Shown: one piece after another, positions 13,175 to 26,307 of the stretch
How the letters are laid out: the number at the start of each line of letters is the position of its first letter
Position numbering within the stretch: position 1 is the stretch's first letter
NCBI RefSeq assembly: GCF_003589595.1
Contig: NW_020653856.1
Location: 3,803,574-3,867,573, forward strand
Reading direction: 5' to 3'
DNA: 64,000 bases
Origin: Hyposmocoma kahamanoa
Lineage: Eukaryota; Arthropoda; Insecta; Lepidoptera; Cosmopterigidae
Made by a program: the position numbers and the translations under genes
Notes under the pieces: model-generated
Seen by the model: only the letters and a program-made list of their open reading frames with translations
What the model was told of the DNA's origin: nothing
Databases searched by the model: none

Positions 13175-13512
13175 TTAGACATAAACACGATACGATACGT
13201 GCTACGACGCGGCATCGTTTCACGGTACGACGTCGTATGGTAGAAACTCACGGTGCGCTCCCCAGTGCGTTCCCGCATTTATTTGCTATTCAATATTAAA
13301 AGATGACTTTGTATACTTTTGATATTTTATCCCATAGTACAAGCTGCTCCTCGTCTAGGGTTATTAAATAATCCATCTCAATGTCGTCTGTCATCTTTGA
13401 ATATTGAATAACAAATAAATGCGGCACTGGGGAGCGTACCGTGAGTTTCTACAATACGACGTTGTACCGTGCGTCGTGACACGTTGTGATATCGTGTCGT
13501 CCCATTGTCGCC
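13175..13512. mobile_element. Palindromic (foldback) element
   Basis: 13180-13312 and 13388-13510 are imperfect inverted copies, both holding CTCACGG(T)..GCTCCCCAGTGC and GCATTTATTTG. The loop is about 75 bp. Short open frames here read through the palindrome and are not genes. Confidence 0.75.
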
Positions 13513-14060
13513 AAGTCAGAATTTGATGAGGGGATCCCACGAAAATCGAAGGAAATCCTTAAGTTTTATAGGCATGTCCGTGCATTCACCAATTTCTCCA
13601 TCAATTGTGCACCGATTTTGAAAATTCTTTTTTGTTTGAAAGGAGTGGAGGTCCCTGATGCTGTTCCGGGTTCGTTTCGGCAATTACAAGTTACTAATTG
13701 GTTTCCGCGAATAAAAGTCGACTTTTCACTTGACACAATACATGTAACCAACAAATCACTGTCACCGTGACAATCAGAAAAGAAAATACAAAATATACAA
13801 AGGAGTCCGTAATAGTCCCATTGTCACCAAGAAGTCAGTATCTGATGAGGGGATCTCATGGAAATCGAAAAAAACCGAGAAGCAAACTTTTGAAGTCTGT
13901 TTTTTTATACCTAACATTTGACAGTGTATGTTTAAAAAAAAACATATTTTGCTCTACAAATTTTCTTTTGCAACTACGAGAATCACATCGCTGCTTTTCA
14001 GAAACAATGACCCAATCCAAAATTATAATTTTCTGCACACCTGTGTGCTAAATCTTGCTG
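13486..14060 (+). repeat. Diverged repeat with two related halves
   Basis: GATGAGGGGATCCCACGAAAATCGAA near 13523 and GATGAGGGGATCTCATGGAAATCGAA near 13848 (quoted in part) start two related blocks, each preceded by CCCATTGTC(G/A)CCAAG. Open frames here are chance. Confidence 0.5.
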
Positions 14061-14881
14061 TGAATAAAATACTTTCCATTGGTTAAAATAATCACGGTAC
14101 AACATTGTCCATTATAGTCAATATTGCGCGCTGTATACAACTCAATTTCTTTTCAATCATCTTCCAGATCAATTGGATGTTTTTTATATAGGCCGTTATT
14201 CTAGAAAGCCATCAACATATTAAATGTTTGGATTTTTGTCGTAATACGGCGCTCAATTTTAGGTAAATTATTCATAGGTTTGGAAAATTGAAAAAGGCAA
14301 ATGGGAATAAATAACCGCACGCTTTTTATTCATCGTAATTCACTGCTCCAGACACTGACTTACTTTTTTTAGTTCTTCCCTCAATAGCTCCAGAATATGC
14401 CAAACAACAAAATCGTCGATCCACCGTCCTCACCATTTTTGTTCCAGCCTCACACTCGTTAAGATTGTTTTTATTAACTTGTGCTGCCCTCCATCAACTA
14501 TTATTTGGTTTACAAACGTAATACGTGTAATTTTTATATTACAAAACATAGCAATGGATTATAGTTCAGCTTGCGGTTTTCATTCACAATTTTTACTGTT
14601 GATTTGTCTCAGAAAATCATTGAATTTGGTTACACCTCTCCAAGCTCACTCACTTAAAATACATACTTGTATGTTTCTTTTTTAACATAAAAACTTCAGT
14701 ACACCTTGAAATCGTTTATTATATAACGCACATAGTGAAAAATAAAATTCAAATTACTAATACCAACCTGCCATATTCCATATTTATAGTGTAATGGCCA
14801 CATCTGCAAAATGACAACTTTTGAGGACAGAGGCTTAGAGATTCTATGAACGAAGTTAATCTACAACTTATTTATGCTTTA

Positions 14882-15829
14882 GGGTAAAACCGGGATAGAT
14901 GCCGCAGTGGGATAGGTGCCTCGTTTTCAAAAAACCTAACTTCCCCAAATCGCAACAAAAATAATTAGTTTAAATAAGGAGTATAGACACCACTCATCAA
15001 AGTTCCTGCAGGGTTTCGTGTGGAATAGACGAATACGTTTATCTCCGCGACGAACACGACAAACGGTTCAAAATTTCAGACGCAAGTATTTACTGTTCCA
15101 TAACTTTGTAAGGTATAATAAATTCCGTTTTATTTTTATTATAACTATACACTCGTTCAATAACTGCGCACCTAGGTGTCAATAATCGCTCTTTTGTATA
15201 TATCTTAGTTAAGTAATAAAAAAAAAAAAAAGGGCATCTATCCATATCGAATAGGATAGTCGCCTCGATTTTTCGCGGTATAGGAAAAGATAAGAAAGTT
15301 AGGAGAAGATAATAATAAAACACATTATTTTAGTGAAATAGACAAATAAATGATAATAGTTTAAAAGTAAGTAAAAGTACTTTAAAGACAAATTATTCAT
15401 AGTTCAAACAGCGAACATTTTTGCATAGAATGCTTTGATAGCTACAAAAATACGCAGTGAAGTAGGTAGTAACTTTAAATACGCATATATTTATTATTAA
15501 AGATGTAATATGTATGTACAATATATTAAAGATTACAAATAAAACATTTTATTATGAATTTTACTATTTTAATCTAAAGAGCATGTATCCTTCTTAATAT
15601 TTTCATCGTGTGGCGTCTATCCATATAGGAAGGCATCTATCCTCAAAAAAATAGGTTTGCAAAAAGTCAATTTCTTCAAAATCAGTAAATGTTAGATCAA
15701 TAAAATCAAGTCTTAATGTAATATAAAAGATTAAACTAGTTATATCCATAGGAACTATTCATGGTCAACTAACAATTTTTAAATTAGGAGGCTCTTTCAA
15801 AAAGTAGGGAATCTAACCCGGTTTTACCC
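14882..15829. mobile_element. 948-bp TIR element with dispersed GGATAGATGCC motifs
   Basis: The ends are GGGTAAAACCGGG ... CCCGGTTTTACCC with TA on both sides, so a TA target duplication is likely. Motif GGATAGATGCC or close variants occur at 14893 and 14910 in one direction, reversed at 15233, 15612 and 15632, and as the variant at 15253. No transposase was seen. Confidence 0.8.
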
Positions 15830-15928
15830 TAGTCACTATAGGAGAAGCGCAAGAAACTGTTTTGCTAGATCAAATAGTCTAGATATGTCCTATTAAACAA
15901 CGGTCTTACAAAAAATATCCGATGCACC

Positions 15929-16214
15929 CATTGACTTACAAATAAATGGACGACGGGTCTAATACAAAAACCACGAAACAAATGTCCCAAGTCAACCTAT
16001 TTAAACGTAGTGACATGTAAAGGAATATGAAAAAGCTAAAACGTTGAATTTAAATTGTGATGTCATCGCAGTACTGTCTAATTTTGCTTGCTTCGCTGTC
16101 AGTCGAACAAACGAAGACTAAAGCGCGAATGACGCTCTGTATACGATTTTAACGCCCTATAAGTTCGGACACTTTTTAGCGCGGACCCGACGTCCATATA
16201 ATTGTAAGTCAATG
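15929..16214. mobile_element. hAT-like MITE, copy 1
   Basis: 286 bp with inverted ends CATTGACTTACAA ... TTGTAAGTCAATG. The 8-bp flanks are gatgcacc / ggtgcacc (7 of 8 match), as for hAT-type transposition. No coding capacity. Confidence 0.85.
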
Positions 16215-16904
16215 GGTGCACCTAATTATATTGACTAAAGAAGGTGCTGATTTAATTTGCTACACGATAGGACGTACTTTACTCGACCATATATAATCAC
16301 ACCTCACCTGAAATACTTCGCCTTAAATGAGAGAGTAATATAATTTCACATATACATCATTTTCTTTTATGTACTTCGCATTATTTCGTATACATGTGGC
16401 TCGTTATACCAAGGATACGATTGTATCATAATCCAGTTGTATATAAACACTGTATTTCGCCGCGTGAACTGGCTACTTCCAGTCATGTAACGACAGGGAA
16501 TTTCTGTTATCCACGGCTTTTGCCAAGTCCCGTAGCAGATACGGAGGCACGAATTCCCGCAATGATCGATCTAATTTGATGTCCGACATTCATGTTGCTT
16601 ACTCAAGTGATCCTTCTTGTTTCAATAGAAACATTGTTTTAGAAAATAATGCTTTATTCAATTAACCATTTTAATTAAAATTTCGGACTTGTCGGGGTGT
16701 ACATTTCAATAATCTTGAAAAAGGTTGTATTAGGAAACGAAGATTAATTATTATGCGATTTTTAGCTTAAGTTATTTTGTATTATCGTCGCAACCATCAT
16801 AATTTGGGTACAGACCGGCTTCAAGGGCGCCTTTGAATTTACAATCTTAGTTCCGTACACTGCAAAGTTAAAAACGAATACAATAATTGAATGCAGTAGC
16901 AGTA

Positions 16905-17165
16905 AAGATTCTTGTGAAAGAGTTCGTCCAAAGACGTACGCCACCTTATCTATTACTGCCGCCAAGTAGCACTATGAACACTACTGCGTTCCTGTTTGGA
17001 AGGGTAAGGGTCCTGGTGAAATTACAGGCACATCGGAAAACTTGTCAACTTATGTCTCAGGATGATAGGCGCAGAGCCTTGTGATTTAAAGCTCTGAGTG
17101 GCCCAGCAACTGTTATGGAAGCATGTCGCTTACCACCACACGGTTTGTTCGTCCCTTGACTTGGT
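16905..17165 (+). repeat. SINE1 with internal deletion
   Basis: GTGAAAGAGTTCGTCCAAAG through CGGTTTGTTCGTCCC; part of the GCAGTGGCAGTG block is missing. Confidence 0.8.
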
Positions 17166-17584
17166 TGGTTCATATGTCAACGTACAACGGAGTCTCATCA
17201 ATATATTATAACTAATATTCAACAAACAAGCACGTAGAAAAAATTGTAAGCATATGTGGCAACTGACGCTGGTTAGTGTCCAATCAGGTCGAAAGAAATT
17301 TTTTGTTTTACGATTTTTGTATCAATGATAAAACAAATTATAATTCTTTCAAATCTATTTACTTCTTCAAACGGTGAACAAAAACAACTTTTGGGAACAG
17401 GAATAAAACGCGTTTACGTAGGTTTGCATGGTCACGGGCTGACCACGGCCAGTGCAACCTGGCCGAAACCTCAGGAAACTAGTAGATGTGAAAAATACCT
17501 CATACTCGTATGTAAAAAAAAATTCAAAAAATTCAATCTTTATTTCATAGGTAAGCATTATTACAGTTGAAATCGTCACAATGG

Positions 17585-18135
17585 TTAAACTCTACCGCTC
17601 ATTCGTAAGGCAGATTCCCCTTAGAAGAATGAGCAAGAAACTCTAAGGGTTGCTCTTTGTAAATAACATTTACAATTTTTTTTTTATTTGAAATATCGAG
17701 ATCGAGACTACCTCCATGAGCTAAACGGGTTACTTCCACGGATTATTGTCATCCAAGTACGCAGAAGTTGTATAATAACCTTTAGTATAAAGTTTTTGTT
17801 TCACTATACTTTTAAACCTCGTGAAAGGCAAATTTTGTATATCAACCGGAATCTTGTTATAGAAGCGTATACATTGCCCCTTAAATGATTTTTTGACTTT
17901 GTGAAGACGACTATCAAGAAAAGCTAGTTTATTTCTATTCCTCGTATTAATGTTATGTCTATGTAATGTTATGACTGTCTGTCATTGTAAATTGCCCTAA
18001 CTGCACGTTTCTGCAGGACAAAGATTCTATTGATATCGTCGGCATTACCCCAAAGCAAAATGCCGTATGTCATTAGACTGTGAAAGTAGCTGAAGTAAAC
18101 CAATCTAGCGGTTTCGACGTCTACTTTCAGACGTC
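17585..18135 (-). pseudogene. LINE-A remnant
   Basis: Minus strand encodes ETARLVYFSYFHSLMTYGIL, then RIFVLQKRAVRAIYN, typical of Jockey-type RT; downstream are broken frames and the 3' UTR. Confidence 0.8.
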
Positions 18136-18699
18136 GTTCCTTATTTTTTTAATCGCGTACACTGCAGAACCGAGCCGCTTTGATAACTTACTTATATTAC
18201 TTATATATTAAACGCGTTTTATTCCATTTCCAAATGTTAGGGCGATGCAACGCGAAAATTTAAAAGTATAAAAAAAACATTGCAGAAATTAGATTGTTTT
18301 GAGAAATTTCTTAAACCCCTCTAAGCAATTTATCGCCCCATACACTATACACTATTACCAATTCAAACAACGTAACCCTCTCAAGTCTCACTTAACAGAA
18401 TTTGTTGACTTAACAGATTATCGGCTTGTTGTTAAGTCCGCTAACTTATTCACTGCAAGGAACATAAGCTACACTTAACTTACTTTAAGTTATTGCAAAA
18501 GCTCTTCGGCAAATATTTTGTTCCGATCGATTTAGGGGCATTTTAGAAGGTGTTGATTCTATAAGAATGTTTTGGGGCTTTGTTTGCATTTCCTCAATTT
18601 TCTTATCGGACGTATTCTCCCTTTTTACCGACTACAAAAGAAAAGGATATTTGAAATATATATTTTCAAATCAAATTTACGGACCAAAGAAATTCATGT

Positions 18700-18920
18700 A
18701 CAGTCACATAATTAAAATTAAAAATCGATAAATAAAAATTAAATTGAAAATTAAAAACTAATAATAAATAAAATAAGAATTTAAAAAAAACAATACAGAT
18801 AACATTATCATTGAATTGAAATTTGAAAAATTACATTAAAATATAAATTTTATAAAACCAATTGTCAAATAAATCAAACATAATAAATAAACTAAAATTA
18901 ACTAAAATTTTGCATGTAAT
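18700..18920. repeat. Low-complexity A/T region
   Basis: Runs of AATTAAAA, AATAAA and AAATTAAA without coding signal. Confidence 0.8.
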
Positions 18921-18964
18921 TTCTTTATTGCTAGTTACGTTTATATTACTCCTTAGCGGTTGAA

Positions 18965-19024
18965 ATATGTAAGGTAGCAGTACATCCCTGGACGAGCTCT
19001 TTCACAGGAGCTCTACTACTACAG
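18965..19024 (-). repeat. SINE1 5'-end fragment
   Basis: AAGGTAGCAGTACATCCCTG and GACGAGCTCTTTCACAGGAG only. Confidence 0.7.
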
Positions 19025-20799
19025 CATTCTATTACTGTATTCGTTTTTAAGTTTACAGTGTTCGGAACTAAGACTGTAAATTCGGAAGGAAGGAAATTAA
19101 TATCTCTTCATCTTAAGGATATTAAACATAAACTTCACAAGCTCAGAAGTGACGAATCTCATGTGTATGTAAACGATGATATAACTCGAGCAAGCAAATT
19201 GAGAAACTTTTGTTCTTAAAATCAGTTAAAAACCATTGGCAAAACAGACGTACATAATATTCCTTACCGTAAAATATCTGACGGCGCCATCTTAATAAAA
19301 TCTGGTTGGTTTTCATAGCTCCGGGCACTCGCTTTGATGCTACAGATAATAGAAAATGGGAAAATTGAAGTCTATATCTAGACTCAGATAGCTTTAAAAA
19401 GACGCGACGAGATAACATGGATTCTAGTGTTGTGCAAAAACACAAATGATATAAATTGAGATATTACACAGTTCTTATTTGGTTTTGTGATAGAATGAAG
19501 AAAATTGCGGTCCGTGAATGATGTGGTTTGAAAAGAAAACGTAGTGACAAAAATAGAAAAAGGTAAGCAATGAATGAATGAAAGTAGGCTGGCGGAATAA
19601 AGTAGAGCCAACGTGCACAGAAAAAAAGGATTTCTACTAATAAGAAAGAGCAATTTCTCAAAATATTTGCTAATTCTGAAAAGATATTTATTAAAAGCAA
19701 TAAAATATTGTCATTACAAAAATACTGCTTATCTTTTTCTAATACAATTTTACTCTTAACTTTATTCTAACTTTTAAACAAATACGTTCATTTCAAGATT
19801 TTATTTCATTTCTAATCAATTAATTGGACATTACTTACATCAAGAAATTTTTACCTCTTACATCAAATTTAAATAATCTTAAATGAATTCAAAATTTCTT
19901 GGGTGCATTTTAAGAAAATATATTCTTAAACAAAAAAAGAAGTAGTTTGCTATTCAAATTTATTTTCTAAATTCTAGAGTATATTATTAAAGCAACATTT
20001 CGTTGCGTTTTCATATTCAATGTTGTCGTGACATGTCGCTGAAGGCGCACGCCGCGCCGTAACGATTACTTTTACTTGTGCTTGTAATTATAAAAATCAT
20101 AAACAGTCATTTATCCAAAGAAACAATACGTAATATCTCTAGTTTGTTAGGGTGTTATTTGTAGTCATATTTTAAGAAATTTGGTTTCAGCTTGAAATCA
20201 AATTACACTTGTAACAAGCACAACTTTAACATGCAATTAGTTCCATCACGCCACTGTTAGATGGCATTAGTTGTACTCTGAAACGTGCTATCGTTTTGTT
20301 AACTTCAATAGTATAAGTCATCTCATATATTTTGAATTGTTAGTGCTTTCTGCCACTGTAGTATTTATATGGCATTGAATGGTCCTCAAGTATTTGAGAA
20401 GATTCCGTCCTATATCTGTTACTTTAGGTTTGGCACTGAACTGTGTGCTTTCACGCCAGTGAGACGTCCTGTTGGGTCCGTAACCGTGTAAATTGTACCC
20501 TTTAATATTTACCCTTTTTGATATTAGAAAACATAAATCTTCAGTCAAATAATTAAGTACCTCTCAATTATTCATTCTTTTTCTTTTCAAGTCAAAATTG
20601 GACCCCTGGACCATTGAAACCGGATTCAACCCTTAATTTGCCACCCTTGGGCTCAATTTATATTGCGACGGAACGGAATGGAAGCGAATTTTCGTGACGA
20701 TATTGTACACAACATAATGAATTTTATGGCAATTGTGCAACGTACAAACTAGGTACGAGCCAAAATCTTCGCGGAATTTTGCGAAGAAATAAATTGAGC
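19025..20799. other. Intergenic, nothing recognised
   Basis: Overlapping minus-strand open frames at 19143-19700 are composition effects (Phe/Leu/Ser-rich, no motif). A short GC-rich patch lies at 20035-20062. Confidence 0.55.
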
Positions 20800-20957
20800 C
20801 TTAAAGGTGGAATAATATTTTCTTCAAATTTAAATGAGGCCAAAACTGAGATACCCTCTTTCCAACAAAAAAGGAATCGGTTCCCAAAAAAAGTGCTTAT
20901 GTAAAAAAACAGTCGAATTGAGAACCTCCTCCTTTTTTTTTGAAGTTGGTTAAAAAT
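20800..20957 (+). repeat. R4 fragment
   Basis: The 3' third of R4, ending AGTCGAATTGAGAACCTCC then a T run and GAAGTTGGTTAAAAA. Confidence 0.7.
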
Positions 20958-20994
20958 ATAGAATGTTATAATTATTAACAAAACTCCTATTAAC

Positions 20995-21075
20995 ATGACA
21001 GAACTCGAACCTGGGTCTGTTTAGCCAATCTTGGGCGAATATTCTACCAACTTCACTACAGGTCGAATTAAACAC
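20995..21075 (-). repeat. tRNA-like SINE head
   Basis: Minus strand reads GTAGTGAAGTTGGTAGA ... CAGGTTCGAGTTCTGTC; body not recognised. Confidence 0.5.
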
Positions 21076-21534
21076 ACTGTGCGAATTTTTCAATGCTGTT
21101 ATGACAGATCTTTTTTTTTGGTCTTGACGGCTTTTTTACCGTTCTCATTAAAACCAATATTACACTTTATAAAGCGACATCTCTTGTCAACCCCTGGTAA
21201 CTTTGGTTGAGTAAAGGAGAACTTTCATATACATGTAAACACAGTAGTTATTTCATAAGCCTTATATAACGTCATTATTACTCTAAATCGAAGTTACAAC
21301 ATTTCATTACTTTAATTATATACAATATTAAATTACAACATCATAATATGCATTACAATTAATATCTAGAATGTTCTTAAAATCTTGAAGTGCGCAGTGA
21401 GAACAATTAAAAGTTTGATGAGACAAAGTGAAAGCAAGAGTTTTGTCAGGAAAGATAGTTTCAGCCTATCCCAATGGGAATATAAAGGCGTGTCTATCTA
21501 TGTATAATGTACACTATCTTTGCTACCTGTCTAT

Positions 21535-21610
21535 AAGGCGTATCATATGTCACACTACTGAGCACGAGTCTCTTCTAAAGAGAGGATTTAGGCCTTCATT
21601 AGTCCTGTCT
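21535..21610 (+). repeat. CTACTGGACACAGGTCTC repeat, second copy
   Basis: CACTACTGAGCACGAGTCTC then AAAGAGAGGATTTAGGCC. Confidence 0.6.
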
Positions 21611-22285
21611 TCAATGGATATGTTCTCCATGATGCTTTTATTACATATTACATGCTGCCACAGTAATTAGAACCGTCGTAGTTTCATTTTAGAACTGGGA
21701 ATTAGTTACTACTGCTTTAATTTCGTTACATAGGTACACAATATTATAATACACGTGACCGTACTTAAGTGATTTCAGTGTTTGTTTCTGTTCATAAAAT
21801 TTTTAAGCAAGTAGATACACTTTTACGACTGCCACCTGTGTTCGTTAATAAAAAACAATCACATGACACGTGTTAAGATCACAAGGAGAAACTCTTCAAA
21901 AAATCTTTAAATTTTATTCACGAACACCATAAAGCGTCTATTAAAAAGTACCTTTTCATCCGAAGCGCCCCCGATAAAATATCTACGTGACGTGTGTGCA
22001 AATATCAGCTATTACCCAGCCAAATCGAGAGATCCCGCTTCATTTGAATAAATCCACTTATTTCATGCACTTCAAATTTTAAGATGATTTATCCGAAATG
22101 TACATTTGATTTTATATAATTTAAAATAACACACAAACCGTCTCTTTTGTGCCTAACTTTAAATTAGGTAAACAAGTGCCTTTTGATCTCGAAACAAAAA
22201 ACAACATTAACAATCCCGTCATTTTCCTTAAAAAAAGTTTGAAATTGGAACGAATCATTTTTAGTTGTTCTTGTAGACTAAAAGG

Positions 22286-22566
22286 GATATGGCGATTCGC
22301 TCTGGACCTTTTGGAGGGAAAAGTGTCGTTTTTATTTTGACTTTCAATTATTTTGTGAAATCTAGTTTAAAGTGGAATAGGATAGTGTTATCGTGCCTTA
22401 ATCCAAGATTAAAATTATCGGCCCGTTTTAAGGAATCCCGAGTAAATCCAAGCACGCCGCCTCAAATTGCCTTCCTCTTTGTGGCGGCCATATTTACAGA
22501 AACATAATTAAACTTCATGTTTAGGCTGATGGCTTTGCCAAAGCCTTCATAAATTAAAAAAAAAGG
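22286..22566 (+). repeat. SINE5 copy 1
   Basis: About 280 bp: GATTCGCTCTGGACCTTTTGG ... GGCTGATGGCTTTGCC ... poly(A). Shared with 55519-55830 and 62780-63080. The ending AAAGCCTTCATAAATT-poly(A) suggests a retroposed element. Confidence 0.75.
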
Positions 22567-23044
22567 GTATGGCAGGTTCAAAGGCTATACTGCCTCGTCT
22601 TCACTTCAGTAATGTCTTACGCAAAACCTCTTAAAGTAAACTATAACGAACCATTTTAATGTACCCACAGCGGAAACTTCTTTTTGCCCAAAACGATTAA
22701 TCTTTCTCTCTCTGTCTATTGAGCTTCTTTTAAATAAGTTTTATTTCGATATTAAGCTTGTAAGGGAGCACTGTTCTCTAGTTTTATGACCGGAACTATA
22801 ATTCGACTCGGGGATGTATAAGATCTAATCATTTATCGGGAACTATAAAAAGTTTCGCTCTCGTTCAGTGTGGGAGTGACGGGTTGATAAAAAGACTTTC
22901 ATTCTTACTTTACTGGTTTACAGATTGAAGCCGGTTATAGAATAACAAACAGTGTTCATTTTATGGGTTCAGAAAGGAACAACGCACAACATCATCAAAG
23001 AACTGTGAATTTCAAAACGAGCCTAGATTTTAGGAGGTGCGATG

Positions 23045-24345
23045 GGGTCGCCTCTCGCGGTGATGCAATCCGCGGATATCCGGTAACTATCTGGTATCTA
23101 GCCTATTTTTACTATCCGGCCGGATGCCGGATAGTATAACAATATCCGGATACCGGATGTTTAAAAATGATAAAAATTCGTAATCAATACGCCAAATAAT
23201 TTTTATATTAATTAAAGATCATGGTAATGGGATAAACAGCAACTACAGAATCATTGACAATCTGTTTATTACTTTAACTGAAAGAACTGTGAGGTTAGAT
23301 AACGTTATCTGTGTAATTTAGTATTCCAATTTTAATAAAGACAAATTATGGAAAACCTGTTTTTTTGCATTTAATGGTAAAAGTTGGTTCTATTTATTTT
23401 CGTAAAGTAGACCAGTTTCAGAGGAGAGTTTTTCACTATAAACTCTTGCAAACTTTGTTAAATTTTAAGTACTACTTGGTATTGCCAGAAGACCAAATGA
23501 ACGTATCACTATCGATTTGAACTGTCTTCAAATACAATGTATAGGTACCTACAATAACGAAACGTGTAAGTAGATTACATTTTTTTGCGAATCTGGTATC
23601 AAGGCTTAGAATTAGATCACAAACAAATTATAATTAAATCAAATTGAAACAAAATAATACCGGGCGTATCAAGTACATAACTAGAAATTTTAATATAGTC
23701 AAAGAATGGTGTAATTGCTTTTTTTCTTTCTCCACCGCGAGAAATTTATATTCGGCACAACGAACAAACAGCACTGCACTGGTATTAAAATATTGCCAAA
23801 ATTACAATTGTTTTTTCACTGTTAACATTTTTCTGTTATAAATTTGTTTGTATTATCGAATAAATAAATGGTTTTTATAAAAACCAAGTGACCATAACAA
23901 ATCAAAGCCCGAATGTGAAAGTGTAATCACGCATTAATCAATCACTCACGGCGATGCGCGCTGTAAACCGGTCGCGACATGTTTACTGCAGTGGGTCAGA
24001 TATCCGGCGGCCGGATATCCGGCTATCCGGCCTAAGTGTTCGACGGATATCGCCAATTACATGCCAATATTGCCATATTAATGAAAAATCAATTAGAATT
24101 GTTTTGTCACTGTTAACATTTTTCTGTTATATATTGTTTGTATTATCGAATAAATAAATCGTTTTTATAAAAACCAAGTGACCATAACAAATCAAAGCCC
24201 CAATGTGAAAGCGCAATCACGCATTAATCAATCAATCACGGCGATGCGCGCTGTAAACCGGTCGCGACATGTATACTGCAGTGGCTCAGTTATCCGGCGG
24301 CCGGATGTCCGGCCAAATGACTATCCGTTTCATCTCTAACAACAA
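23045..24345. mobile_element. Element rich in ATCCGG motifs with internal tandem duplication
   Basis: Repeated GGATATCCGG/CCGGATA blocks near both edges (23070-23160 and 23999-24320), with weak inverted termini (GATGCAATCCGCGGATA against GATGAAACGGATAG). It contains a tandem duplication with a period of about 291 bp. No ORF. Confidence 0.55.
23790..24320 (+). repeat. Direct tandem duplication, period about 291 bp
   Basis: CACTGTTAACATTTTTCTG at 23817 and 24108 starts two near-identical blocks through GGTCGCGACATGT and an ATCCGG-rich end. Scattered single-base differences show it is not an assembly copy of one unit. Confidence 0.85.
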
Positions 24346-24349
24346 CAGA

Positions 24350-25020
24350 TGGAGAAAATTTGACACATAACCGACGTCGACAAGCGCCTGATGGCGACTG
24401 ACATGGTAATGAGCGACGCGATGGGCAATTTGCAAATTTTGGGATAAATGTGAATTAAGGCTTTAGATGAAAACTAAAATTTTGCAGGTTCTCTAGAGTA
24501 CTTAAAGAGAAATGTCTTCATACAAAAATTATGTACAAAATTAGGTATTTTCGTTTTAGGTTTTTATTGTAGCCTGTTTTCAGGATTTTATATGATCGGA
24601 TAAAGTACATCCTATTGCGTAACAAATTAGCACATTCTTTAGACTATATCCTTAGGCGTATCGTATATTTTTTGTGAGATCGTTATTTAATAGTAAACTA
24701 AACCATTTGATCCAAAACAGTTTTTCCCGAATTGTAATAATAATAATTATAACTTCATTGTTAGCCATGTACAATAAAACTGTTCATTTGGGACCCAGAA
24801 AAGAATAAAATATGAGAAAGATGTTCGAGGAGTTAGTACAGTTTAAAGAAGACTTAAACTATGTTAGATAAATAAGTCGCAGTGTGTATCAAGAAAGTAT
24901 AGAGTAAGTGTTGTGATTGGTACTGATTCCACAATGCGTGTATGTGTGTGAAATATTTCAGGGTGCGTTATAATTGTTGCTTTTGGATACATACAAGGTC
25001 TTAACATTAGAAAAGTCGGA
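24350..25020. other. Intergenic, nothing recognised
   Basis: AT-rich, no open frame above 60 codons and no repeat placed. Confidence 0.6.
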
Positions 25021-25023
25021 TAC

Positions 25024-25424
25024 CAAATAATCTCAGTAAAGAGTACTAAAAAAAACCCGACCTAAAAAGTACGTGGAATTACGTCTATTTGCTAAGTTTT
25101 ATTGAAATATCCCCTAGTTCGCCACTATACGGGGCTTGACACAGGAGCTAATAAAAATCGGTTCTCACTACTCAAAATATATTGAGAGAGAAAAACGCCT
25201 TGAATTGGAGAATAGCAAAACCAACCATTAAAATAATTGCTCTTTAAGTAAAATTCAGGCGCTATTTATAAAAATGAACGTTCATGCGTGATCAACTACC
25301 CTTAGAGGTGGATGATTTTCTTCAAAATGAAATGGGACCACTATGGAGGTACCCTCTTTCAAACAAAAAAAGAATCATGAAAATTGGTTCACAAGTACCT
25401 TTTCTTGAAGTCGGTTAAAAAAGT
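25024..25424 (+). repeat. R4 repeat, + copy
   Basis: Starts near AGAGTACTAAAAAAAACCCG and ends CTTGAAGTCGGTTAAAAAA; contains GCGCTATTTATAAAAATGAA and a GGTACCCTCTTTC block found in all copies. The ends are weakly inverted (AACCGAC / GTCGGTT). Confidence 0.8.
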
Positions 25425-25611
25425 GTAGATGAAGGTACACAACATAATTGTTTGATTATTCAAATCAAAAACTGACATCTACGTCAGATAAGGCACCTGT
25501 AAAACAACCTAAAAAACCTATAAAACCTGTAGAGGCAAAAAATACAATACAAAAAATACAGTACAAGGATCTTTAACAAAAACACATATGAGAATTTCGA
25601 TAACTCGATAA

Positions 25612-25730
25612 CTTGTCCGGTAGCTCAGTTACTAAGAGCAATACTACGGTGTAGTATGGTCATGGGTTCAAGTCCCATCGGATCGAAGAAAATATTTTTC
25701 CGTATTAGATCTTTGTATTAAAAATCATAA
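25612..25730 (+). repeat. tRNA-headed SINE (SINE2-related)
   Basis: GTCCGGTAGCTCAGTTACTA (A box) and GGGTTCAAGTCCCATCGGAT (B box), then GAAAATATTTTTCCGTATTAG. The acceptor ends GTCCGG/CCCATCGGAT do not form a clean 7-bp stem, so it is classed as a SINE head. Confidence 0.65.
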
Positions 25731-26307
25731 TAAAAACTAATGGCGTTATTTCACAAAAAAATCTCAATTTTTTCTCAACATTGTAAAGAATAGTTTTGGG
25801 GCTCAGTTAGAAGAAAATTGGCCACGGTGAGCAAAAATTCGCGGTTTTAATATTTTTTCTTTCAATAATAATAATATCACTTTAACATATTAGCATAGAA
25901 AAGGTAGTAAAAACATTGCGATGTTTAATTTTTTTTTAATTCCTACTAAATTTCATAAAGCAACAATTTTATTCAAAGATTTCGTAACAATAGCTACAAC
26001 CGTTTCAAATATTCGTAGTAATTAAACGTTTTAATTCCATGGTAATAATCAAATTTGTAGTGGTTCTGATTTGATCAAAATGGAATTTAATTTAGCAGAC
26101 GCCGCCGCCCCTTGCGGGGAATTTCACGGCTGCCTTGATTCTCCGCGGCGAAGCCAGTAGATATAGGAAGAGACAATAGAGAATGAGGCATGTCGGTAAA
26201 ATACCGCTAATTGATATCGAAGGACTTGGAAATAAACACTTTGAAATCTTGCTAAAATTATTTCTCAGTTGCATTGTGCGTTTTTTTATGTATGTTACGG
26301 CCTTTGT

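Noticed and set aside
13486..13770. 94-codon open frame
   Set aside because: Runs through a repeated block that recurs at 13800-14060; an opposite-strand frame of similar length is present too.
13840..13875. CTGATGAGGGG ... CGAAA resembling a hammerhead
   Set aside because: The bases between do not form stem II, and the sequence belongs to a dispersed repeat.
19143..19700. Three overlapping minus-strand frames rich in Phe and Leu
   Set aside because: Composition only; no ordered domain, signal peptide plus gene structure, or splice support.
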